Positions 1 through 9,100 of a stretch of DNA of 64,000 bases are shown piece by piece. This DNA comes from Batillaria attramentaria (lineage: Eukaryota > Mollusca > Gastropoda > Batillariidae). Under the pieces are notes generated by a model that was given only the letters and a program-made list of their open reading frames with translations, was not told the origin of the DNA and searched no databases. Location of the stretch: assembly GCA_018292915.2 (NCBI GenBank), contig JACVVK020000001.1, positions 186,001 to 250,000 on the forward strand, given 5' to 3'. Position numbers and translations under genes: made by a program. Every line of letters begins with the position of its first letter. Positions within the stretch are counted from its first letter, which is position 1.

Positions 1-457
1 CGGGGAATCGGTGGGGAGGGTGGATGGTTATCAGTGTTGAGGTATCATGGTCAAAGTAGCGGTCCTACAACCGACTTGCCCGGGGTTTCTTCAGTGGCAT
101 TGAATGCACATTGATCGCAACAAAGAACACGAGAAACTGACGCGATCTCATTGTGTGAGCCGGTCGTCACAACACTGTCACAAAACACATCAGTCGCTGC
201 TACACCACGAGCCATACAAAGGACGTGAACCTGAATAAGATCAGCATGAATAGTCTGTTCTATACACTACTTGGACAGTCACACTGGAGTCACCATGCAA
301 CCAAAGATCTTGGAAACATAAAGATAGTTCACTTACCTCCCTTTGGGGAGGTAACAAACCCGGCGAACAGGGTCCGTGAGCGCCCCGCGACCGGTCATGC
401 GCGACCCGCGCAAGGTCAAAGGCGGCGGGCGACAGGTCGAAATTGGTCATGGGCGAC

Positions 458-850
458 GTGTGAGTGTTGTGAGCGACTGGTCATGAGCGACTGGTCATGG
501 GCGACTGGCCATGAACTACCGGCGGGTGGTCATAGGCGACCCACGGGTTGGTCATGGGCGACGTGTGAGTGTTGTGAGCGACTGGTCATGAGCGACTGGT
601 CATGGGCGACTGGCCATGAACTACCGGCGGCTGGTCATAGGCGACCCAAGGTTGGTCATTAGCGACAGGACAAAATTGGTCATGAGCGACGTGTGAGTGT
701 TGTGAGCGACTGGTCATGAGCGACTGGTCATGGGTGACTGGCCATGAACTACCGGCGGCTGGTCATAGGCGACTCACGGTTGGTCATTAGCGGCTGGTGA
801 CTGATAAAAATTGGTCATAAGCTACTGACCATAGGCGACCCGTACAATTA
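458..850. repeat. Left subterminal repeat array of the 2-kb element
   Basis: Three degenerate units of ~105-128 bp starting at about 458, 563 and 691, each starting GTGTGAGTGTTGTGAGCGAC and containing several GGTCATGnGCGAC submotifs. The open frames across it are repeat artefacts. Confidence 0.8.
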
Positions 851-851
851 A

Positions 852-852
852 A

Positions 853-894
<42 letters not shown>
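852..894. repeat. (CA)n microsatellite
   Basis: About 20 CA dinucleotides. Similar short CA/GT tracts occur at 1139-1166, 1818-1856, 2778-2804 and 3487-3532. Confidence 0.95.
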
Positions 895-897
<3 letters not shown>

Positions 898-1133
898 CTT
901 TGTGTGTGTTAATAGTCTCACGAATCAATAAGCTCGACCCGTGTCTCTCTCAGACCGTTGCCATTATACACATTTGCATATACATATAGTTGTAACCGTT
1001 TGGGTTGGGTGGTATTACCCTCGGCTACTGGGGATGAGCCACTCGCTTGCACACACACAAACAATGACACCACAACCACAGTCTCCCGCATCTGAAAAAA
1101 AAGTAAAAATGCGTGCGTGCCTGTGCGCGCGAG

Positions 1134-1166
<33 letters not shown>

Positions 1167-2059
1167 GATCAGCAAACAACAATAAAGAAGACAGCAACAA
1201 CCCATATCACAGCTCCTTTGTTACTTGGCCCTCCTGTACACCTGTGTGACCATGACCAAAGATGTGATAATTGCCACTCAACTTACGACAGACAAGTCGG
1301 CACGTGCCCGGCACCTGTGCGCCGTGAGAAACCAACGCGAGCGAATCCCGCTTGACTGACATGCACTTAGACACAATGGTTGACGCTCTTCCGTGTGCGC
1401 CAGTCAGAAAGGCGCCAGTGATGTATGGTGGGTGGCCAAACCGACCAACCGTAAGAATCAGCTTGAGGTCTAGTGTTTTTGACAACACCACAATACACAT
1501 CAACTCCGTTTGTATGGAGACATGTGTGTTGTCAAGGAAGGATTGACAACCACAAAAACACACGGGGATGGTCATGCCAGTGCTGGTTGACACTCATGTT
1601 GCGTGACTTGCATTGCTCTGACTGGGACCTGTCGAAGTACTTGTCAACCAGCCTAGAGCTTAGAATCTGTTGGCCGGCTGAAGTATCAAGTACAACATGC
1701 CCCTGTATCTCGAAGTTTTGACCATGAATCGTGGCTGATTTAGGATGTTGATTCGCTTGGAATATAAATCGTTGCGCCATATAATTATGTGTGTGGCTTT
1801 CTTTTTTAGAGGGGTGTGTGTGTGTGTGTGTGCGTGTGCGTGTGTGTGTGTGTGTGATATTTGTTCTTTTTGTCAGACATTAAGATGTTAGACTGCATGT
1901 ACACTTGCTAAAATGGTTTTTCATGGGCACATACAAGCACGAATATGTCACATAATTGTAGATGCTTGAGTCCTTACCTGTGGACAAAATTCATCTGTTA
2001 AAAACGTTGTCTAGGTGTTAATGACCATGACCATGACCAATTTTGGTATTTTCATGACC

Positions 2060-2285
2060 TTGCGCGGGTCGCGTATAGCCAGTCGCCCGCCGTCCATGAC
2101 CGGTCGCGGCCACCTACTGGGTGGGGTATAATCAGTCGCCGTTCGCCGCCCGTCGCTCATGACCAAATTTGGAACGCCGCACGCCGCTCATACGCGGGTC
2201 GCGTATAGCCAGTCGCCCGCCGTCCGTGACCGGTCGCGGCCACCTACCGGGTGGGTTATAGTCAGTCGCCGATCGCCGCCCGTCG
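2060..2285. repeat. Right subterminal repeat array of the 2-kb element
   Basis: Two ~131-bp GC-rich units with GCGGGTCGCGTATAGCCAG at ~2063 and ~2194. Their CGCCCGTCGC(C/T)CATGACC blocks are the reverse-complement counterparts of the left array motifs. Confidence 0.75.
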
Positions 2286-2397
2286 CCCATGACCAATTTC
2301 GACCTGTCGCCCGCCGCCTTTGACCTTGCGCGGGTCGCGCATGACCGGTCGCGGGGCGCTCACGGACCCTGTTTGCCGGATTTGTTATATGCTTTGG

Positions 2398-2449
2398 GGG
2401 ACAACGCGTAAGAGTTGTCTGCGCGCATTAGCGCGCATCCCGCAGATCT
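2398..2449 (+). repeat. Inverted repeat, left copy, upstream of the intact THAP exon
   Basis: A 52-bp segment (GGGACAACGCG ... GCGCGCATTAGCGCGCATCC ... AGATCT) whose reverse complement recurs at 3946-3994 with only a few differences. It lies 16 bp before the THAP-exon ATG and could be a transposon terminus or a duplicated promoter/5'UTR. Confidence 0.75.
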
Positions 2450-2465
2450 ACGCAGTAATGACAGT

Positions 2466-2590
2466 ATGGCAGAAAGCCAGAAACCACGGAAAAATTTGGG
2501 CGTGCAGTGGTGTGCTGCGCCGAATTGCTATCAGAAGCGGACAACAGGAACGGGAAAATCTTTCTTCAGATTCCCCCTGGAAAAAAAGAG
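2466..2590 (+). CDS. THAP zinc-finger first exon (partial gene)
   Basis: The ATG at 2466 opens 41 codons plus two bases and ends at AG|GTAGGT (2591). The peptide runs MAESQKPRKNLGVQWCAAPN, with a C-x4-C pair (CAAPNC) and SFFRFPLEKKR. That is the start of a THAP C2CH DNA-binding domain (family pattern C-x(2-4)-C followed by F.RFP). The downstream Cys/His half must lie in another exon, which I could not find before the broken inverted copy at 3.8-3.9 kb. THAP domains occur in cellular regulators and in P-element-type transposases; the inverted-repeat setting favours the transposon option. A TIR element starts at 2599, just inside the intron. Confidence 0.62.
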
Positions 2591-2598
2591 GTAGGTAT

Positions 2599-2776
2599 CA
2601 GGGGCGTAGGAAGCACGGGGGCCCTGGGGGCCCAGGCCCCCGTTCGATTTTTGGAAGGGGGGCCCGAATATCTTTGGGCCCCCCTTGCTTTTGATAAGAG
2701 GAGAGGGGGCCCACCAGTGGTGCCCCCCCCCCCCCCCCCCTGCTCTGCTGTCGCAGGACACAATCCTTGGCAGTCA

Positions 2777-2808
<32 letters not shown>

Positions 2809-2892
2809 CCCCCCACCCTTCTTCACCCCGGCCGTATGGCTCACCCGACCTTAGTGGGCCCCCCTTCCTCTCAGCATCTTCCTACGCGCCTG
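2599..2892. mobile_element. Small TIR element (MITE-like) with GGTAT duplication
   Basis: It begins CAGGGGCGTAGGAAGC and ends CTTCCTACGCGCCTG, an imperfect terminal inverted repeat of about 15 bp. GGTAT flanks both sides (2594-2598 and 2893-2897), fitting a 5-bp target-site duplication. The interior has inverted GGGCCCCC-type blocks, a long C tract and (CA)n at 2778-2804. No coding capacity. It sits in the intron just after the THAP donor. Confidence 0.65.
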
Positions 2893-3452
2893 GGTATGCC
2901 TACGATATCGAAGTTGGAGCCAAGATCGGAATCGAAGTTGGAGCCGGCCATGATTATGTTTTCTCCCAAACCTAACACACAGCATCACACGTGAAAACCA
3001 AAATCGCCGCACCCACGACGTGTGACTGGCCATAAATTTAGTATAGAATCCGCATGCTTGTAAAAAGTCTGTTTGTTTGACCCAACCCTACACTAGCGGC
3101 CGCCGTAAAACATTTTAACAAAATAAACAAAAACGAAGATGTCAGCGACTGACAGGTGGTCTCCCCCATACATTTCGCATGTGTGTTAGGCCTATCGAAA
3201 ACAAAGTATTTTCAAAGTTCCGGAGAACGAACGAAAGATCTAGTTTGGCTTTCACTGCTGTACGTAGGCTACGTAGTGCATTTCGTTCCATGTGTTCAAG
3301 TAAAACTAGTACGGAGCACAGAAAGATCGAATAGCTGTGCGAGAGATCCAAAGATGGACGCATCCGCTGAATACTTCTTGCTCACTCAGCAATAATCATA
3401 TCTGCGACCGACGATCCAGCAGAATCTATGTTGTGAAATGGTTTTACAATGG

Positions 3453-3483
3453 TTAGAATGAAGTACAGCCGGATGATTTTGTT

Positions 3484-3525
<42 letters not shown>

Positions 3526-3612
3526 TGTGTGTGAAGAGCTGTGTGTTGGGAGGTTAGAATGAAGTTGAGCCAGATAATTTTGTTCTGTGTGTGTGTGCGT
3601 GTGTGTGTGTGG
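3453..3612. repeat. Tandem ~100-bp duplication containing (GT)n
   Basis: GGTTAGAATGAAGT and GATnATTTTGTTCT occur at ~3453 and ~3552, each followed by a GT microsatellite. Confidence 0.7.
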
Positions 3613-3799
3613 TGAATTTAGATGCAGCTAGCCGCTAGCACAGTTTAAGTCACCGTGATTTGTAAAGTTGTCCGAAAAAAAAACAAAAAAAAACCTGCTG
3701 TATCTGCGTCAGCCGCGTGTGTTTACTGTTTGTTTACACTGCATTCACACGTACCACTTGAGGTCTTTTTTTTTTTTTTAACAAAAAAGCAAAAAAAAA

Positions 3800-3927
3800 A
3801 AAAGTTTTTTTCAACAGGAATACCAAAAGAAGTGTTTCCCCGTTTATACTTGTCTGTTATTTGAACAGTTCGGCGCAGAACACAATTGCAAGCCTGGCTT
3901 TTGTGATCACTTTCCACTTTCCGCCAT
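3800..3927 (-). pseudogene. Broken inverted copy of the THAP first exon
   Basis: On the minus strand an ATG at 3927-3925 begins MAESGK and then hits TGA. The same frame continues SQKPGLQLCSAPNCSNNRQV before a second stop, with further decay into an A/T homopolymer. It is clearly related to the exon at 2466 (shared MAES, SQKP and C-x4-C pair). It points towards the intact copy, so the two form a convergent inverted pair. Confidence 0.6.
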
Positions 3928-3945
3928 GCCTTCACTATAGGGGCC

Positions 3946-3994
3946 AGATCTAGGATGCGCGCTAATGCGGGCAGACAACTCTTCGCGTTGTCCC
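3946..3994 (-). repeat. Inverted repeat, right copy
   Basis: Reverse complement of 2398-2449 apart from a few differences (AGATCTAGGATGCGCGCTAA ...). It is better conserved than the adjoining THAP-derived sequence. Confidence 0.75.
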
Positions 3995-4251
3995 GCTATA
4001 TGTCTCTGTTACGAGGGCAGGAGTGACGCGTCTTTCTGATTCCAAGGTCTTTGATGCAACAGTCTGCACAACAGTCATGCAACAGTCTGGTGTTATATTT
4101 GTGTTGGGAACTAGAGCGGCTCTCATCTATAATAGTCATGTGTAATGGAGGCGCACTGCTTTGGTGACGAGTGAAAAACGAAGACGACAGAAGACGGAGC
4201 ACAGACCACTTGTCCCTTGCCCTCCTTCTCTCTCTCTGTCTCTCTCGCTCA

Positions 4252-4254
<3 letters not shown>

Positions 4255-4286
<32 letters not shown>
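4255..4286. repeat. (CA)n microsatellite
   Basis: About 15 CA units following a CT-rich tract. Confidence 0.95.
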
Positions 4287-4288
<2 letters not shown>

Positions 4289-4541
4289 GCACACGCACGC
4301 ACAACGTACTGAAAAGGTCGCTGTCGTATAGTGGTGGGAGTACGTCACATTGAGCTGAAAAGCACACAGAAGCCGACACTGCTGACCAGGATCTGTTTGA
4401 AGCTGCAGAAGGCAGTTTTCTTGGTACCTGCTAGTGTCCTGCGTTTATAAACACAACTATTCAGTGTCACGACTTCTTAGCTGAAATGTTGAAACCTACA
4501 GACCTTGCCTCTCACCAAAACTATATGGCAGTGTGTGAAAT

Positions 4542-4596
<55 letters not shown>
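4542..4596. repeat. (CA)n microsatellite
   Basis: About 27 perfect CA units. Confidence 0.97.
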
Positions 4597-4598
<2 letters not shown>

Positions 4599-5265
4599 GC
4601 ACACCTTGACACACACAGTAATGTTTGCAGACATTATTGGTGCAGAAAACAGATGCCATATTTCAATCAGTCAAGCAAATTTTCAAATTATCACACAAAT
4701 GTCGACTGCATTGAACAGTGGACAGAAAGCAAGTTCTGCTTCATGTATATATACTATATATCTGTCTGACACTCTGTTGTCATGCTGTCAACATACTTCT
4801 CAGGTTATTCATGTGAATCTGAATGTACAGATGTTATTAAAGAGTGATGTTACTTGAAAAATTTTGAAGTTTTCTTGCTGGGTAGTTTTCAATCCACAAT
4901 GTGTAAGCAAACACAGGACCATGAAGAGGATTGTGACTAGCAGCAACACTGATCACCAGCCTGCAACCACATGTTATTTTCATTCACTGCTAAAAAGAAC
5001 AATACATCGAATAATAATAATGATAATAATAATAATAACAATAATAATAATACAACACTTGTTAGGTTTACTTTTTTGTCCAAACCAGAGCATTAACTGT
5101 ACTTCAGTACTTAGGGTATCAGCTCTACCCAATGCAGCATCTATACAGCCTTCATTTTTTTTTTCTTTGCATTTCTTACAGCCTGTACTGAGCACAAATA
5201 TCTTGAACTCGTTCAATTCAATGTTACTTTTTAAAAAAAATCTTCACCACATAAGGGAAATTAAG

Positions 5266-5400
5266 AGTGGTAAGACAAAGTGGCAAAGTACCTTAGGGGG
5301 GCGCAACTCTTGTTGCGACCAGCAGCTGTTTGTGTTTACGCCGCAACCGAAATGCCTCCTCTTGAGGACAATAAAGAAGTATTGAATTGAATTGAATTGA
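5266..5400 (+). mobile_element. Retroposon 3' end with (TTGAA)n tail
   Basis: A unique-looking 3' segment (GAGGACAATAAAGAAGTATT) ends in repeated GAATT pentamers (5383-5400), as in many LINE/SINE tails. The 5' end is not resolved. An AAT-rich microsatellite lies upstream at 5010-5053. Confidence 0.5.
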
Positions 5401-5960
5401 AGTACGGTATTTCCAGTGAATAATCAATACTGAAGTATGGCATTCTTGGTGAATCATCAGTAGTAAAGAGTCGGTGATTCATCCATACTAAAGTAAAGAG
5501 TCGGTGAATCATCAGTACAGTGTACTAGTATGGCATTGCTGGTGCATCCCCAGTACTGGAATATGGCAATGCCAGTGAATCATCAATACTGGCGCATGGT
5601 ATTGCTGGTGAATCATCAATATGGAGCACGGTATTGTCGGTGAATCATCAGTATTATTTTGAGTACGGTATAAAGTGAATCATCAGTACTGTGGTATGGA
5701 TTTGCTGGTGAATAATCAACACCAGCACATGACACTGCTGGTGAATCATCAATACTAGAGTATGGTACTGCTGGTGAATCATCAGTATTGGAGTGTGACA
5801 TTGTTGATGAATCATCAGGATTGGAGCATTGCCGGTGACTGGAGTAATGAACACACTGGTGAATCATCAGTACTAAAGGAAGGATCATGTCAGGTTCCAG
5901 GTATCCAGAATCACCAGTTCCAGGTATGACATAATCAGTACTGGAAAACAAGCAGAGGAC
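5400..5960. repeat. Degenerate minisatellite downstream of SUGCT
   Basis: Irregular 38- to 50-bp units built on GGTGAATCATCAGTACTGG. It lies just past the SUGCT stop, in its 3'UTR or flank. Frames across it encode repetitive HQQ/DDSPA peptides and are not genes. Confidence 0.85.
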
Positions 5961-6046
5961 CTATGACCTGGAGCACACATGCACTAGGGTATACATGTAC
6001 TGATATACAATTCATGGCATCTCTGAAAAGTGGCCTCTGCTGAAGT

Positions 6047-6192
6047 CTAGATGACTCGCTTTTGTCGCAAGGTTTCCACTGTCTTCATGTCCATCCCCAG
6101 CACATCCTGCAGAACCTCCACAGTATCTTGACCCAGAGTTGGGGGTGCAGATGGGGGTACTGTCGAAGTGGTGCTGTATTTTACAGCAGGAC
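6047..6192 (-). CDS. SUGCT: SUGCT exon 14 (C-terminus and stop)
   Basis: Acceptor CTGTGATCAG. Encodes GPAVKYS, then [19 protein letters not shown], and ends RQKRVI-TAG (stop at 6049-6047). The 'LGqht.evL.evL' motif is typical of the family C-terminus. I see no clear minus-strand AATAAA just downstream. Confidence 0.92.
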
Positions 6193-9100
6193 CTGATCAC
6201 AGAAATAACAGTTGTGTCTCTCACGAGATGCTGTTGCTTAGTCACAAATTAATCAGCTGTGAGCATTGTCTACATCTGATAATTTTTTCTCCTATGGCTA
6301 TAAAAATAATGAATGAGGTAAGTTAGGTACAGGTTTTATGGTGTACAGTACAATACACACACTCCGGGTGGTTTGGTGTGTGGGTGCAGGTTTGGTGGGT
6401 GGGTGAGGGTTTGGTGGGTGGGTGAGGGTTTGGTGGGTGGGTGAGGGTTTGGGTGGGTGGGTGAGAGTTTGGTGGGTGGGTGAGGGTTTGGGTGGGTGGG
6501 TGAGGGTTTGGGTGGGTGGGTGAGGGTTTTCCATCACATATGGGTGATATCAAAGATGGGGTGACAAATGAAAGGTCATCACAAATATTTGGCCCCCAGC
6601 TGGGATCTGACCACTCAAAGACCAACACTCTACCACTAGGCTATCCCGACCCCTGACACAGATTTCCAAGACTGTCACTCCAACAACATTGTGCAGTAAA
6701 AAGCTACAAGTGCACACACCCATCATCATCTTTCTCCTTGTGTATCCTATACAGATCAGTAACAAACCCCACTAAACCATCTACATCCATGTCTTACCTA
6801 CAAGTAACTCCACTACACTTACTATTGCCAGGTCTTACCTGGAAACTTGACAACACCTGCTGTGGGATGAGCCACCTCCTGTATCAGCTGTAGATGATTC
6901 ACCTGAAGAGTTAAAGGATAGTGGGTTAACCTGTAATGTCATCTGTTTACTGCTGACATAAATAGTTCACAGACAATGAGTAATTAACCACTTGTCAACT
7001 GCTGTCAGTACTCTTGTCAGTAAAGGGACCTGACAGAATGTTCAGGGGAGGGAGACAAAGATTAACGTCTGTGCACAGTGTGTGAAGGGACATTACTAGT
7101 ACTGTTGGCAGTGTCACTGCTCATTTGGAGAACCGTTTGAGATCAGTTTCAAACCTCATCTGACTTTCTGAGAAGTGACAGTAGCAGTCAAGAGGTTAAT
7201 GTCCTTTATCCTCCGGTAGACTGGCAATGAAAGAGTTCAACATGCAGTTGACACAAAGCATTAGAAACGTGTGATGAACACAATACAGCCACCGGCAAAA
7301 CACTGACAAACTGATCCACGTCATTTTGCCATAGAGCACAGAGTGTGTGTCTGATGGAATACACCACAGACACGTCAACAGTCGTGGAGACACGCCCCTC
7401 TCCCCCCACCCCCTCCCCTCCATGTCAACAGTCATGGAGAACACCCTCACAACAGCACTGTGACACAGCAACCGACCTGCGCATCAGAGAAGACAGCGGC
7501 CATGTTGTTGATTGGTCCGTACGGAATCCCGCTGCCCTCAAGCTGCTTCAGCCATTCAGTTGTTGTTTGCTGGGAAAATCTGGAATAAATTACAATACAT
7601 TAAATACTACTGCTGAAGTTTTATCATTTCTTACTACACTGTATTTTTGTTACAGACTGACAACATAACAATAATAATAATAATAATGATAAAAATACTA
7701 CTAATAATACTTATACTAATAATGATGCAGATGTCTAAGGCACCTGACCTCTGAAAAGCACTAGGTGCCGTACAGAATAAATGAAACAAATGAAAAGAAA
7801 ATACCAACGTTTCTGTCAGTGTAGCGAGAAGTGACTCTCTGTTTGCGACCCTCAGCTCGTTTGTCTTGTAGCGAGCGTCAGCCGCCAGTGAGGGTAATGC
7901 CAAACACTGCAACAAGAAACAAACAGTCGGAATGTCTACAACAAACAGACAATCAGAATGTCTACAACAACAAGTACTGGTACTGTTGGCGTTATCATAA
8001 TAATAATAATATTTTAATATAATTATTATTATTATTAACAACAGGTACTGGTACTGGTGGCGTTATCCTAGTCATAGTCCTATGTCAGTGGTTAAGGTTT
8101 AAGAATCCTGAGATACACATACTGTGCTTGAATCCCCTTGTGGGCAGAAATTTGGTTGGGGATTTTCCTTCACCAAATCAAGCAAAATTCACATGCAGAC
8201 TCGTTTACAGTGCAAGTCATGCCTGTACACACGCAGGCACAAGCGAGTATGTTGGAGGGGGGGGGGGGGGGGGGTCATGGAATGGAAAAACACAAACCAT
8301 GCATGCACCAAGAAGAAAAGAAACCAAATGTGGCACTGTTTAAAAAAAAAAAAAAAAAAAAAAACCAAGCAAAAATCAGCAACAAACATGTTCTGGGGTG
8401 AGCAGCCTAAATTTCTCAACAACGGTAATGGGACAATGGTAATAGGACGTACAACAACGGTAATGGAACAACAATAATAAACTACAATATGTAGCAATAC
8501 CAACACCAATACGGTGGGTACACCCACCAGCATGAACAGAACAAAGCCCACAAGAGCAGTGAGGACGACATTTACCTGACAGAGAATCTGGAACTGTCCG
8601 TCGTTACCAGCACCTACCAGCAAGAAACCATCCTGTGTCCTGAACGCCTGAAAACAGTGCAAGTTGTCAGTACTGAACGCCTGAAAACAGTCCAATTAAG
8701 TTGTCAATACTGAACGTCTGAACACAGTGCAAGTTGCCAGGTAATGACCGTCTGAAAACAGTGCAAGTTGTCAGTACTGAACGCCTGAAAACAGCCTTTG
8801 TTTTTTTGTATTGAACGCCTTCAAACAGTGCAACCTAGTTGTCAGGATTGAACACCTGATAACAGTCCTTGATTTTAGTATTGAACGCCTTAAGTCAAAA
8901 CACTGAAAAAGGCTGAAAACACTGCAAGTTGTCAGGATTGAATGCCTGAAAACAGTGCAAGATGTTATGATTTAATGGCTGAAAACAGTGCAAGTTGTCA
9001 GCATTGAATGCCTGAAATGTCTTTGTTGTTAGTATTGAACGCCTCAAGTCAAAACAGTGCAAGTTGTCAGTACTGAACACCTGAAATGTCTTTGTTGTTA

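Larger units (their letters stand above)
352..2387. mobile_element. ~2-kb non-autonomous transposon-like element with long inverted ends
   Basis: The left end (352 to ~457) and the reverse complement of the right end (~2286-2387) match over about 97 bp with roughly one mismatch (shared core CAGGGTCCGTGAGCGCCCCG). The outer edges both carry TAACAAA. Inside each end are related subterminal repeats, in opposite orientation: units with GAGCGACTGGTCATG at 458-850 and a ~131-bp unit at 2060-2285. CTTTGGGG occurs at 341-348 and 2392-2399 and could be an 8-bp target duplication. The centre (900-2040) holds CA/GT microsatellites and short unrecognised frames. No transposase seen. Superfamily unknown; an 8-bp duplication would suit hAT-like elements. 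Confidence 0.7.

Noticed and set aside
918..1780. Overlapping frames inside the 2-kb element
   Set aside because: No transposase motif recognised; several read through CA/GT tracts.
4864..5385. 173-aa plus-strand frame
   Set aside because: Contains an Ile-rich stretch from (AAT)n and the 3' end of a retroposon; not a gene.
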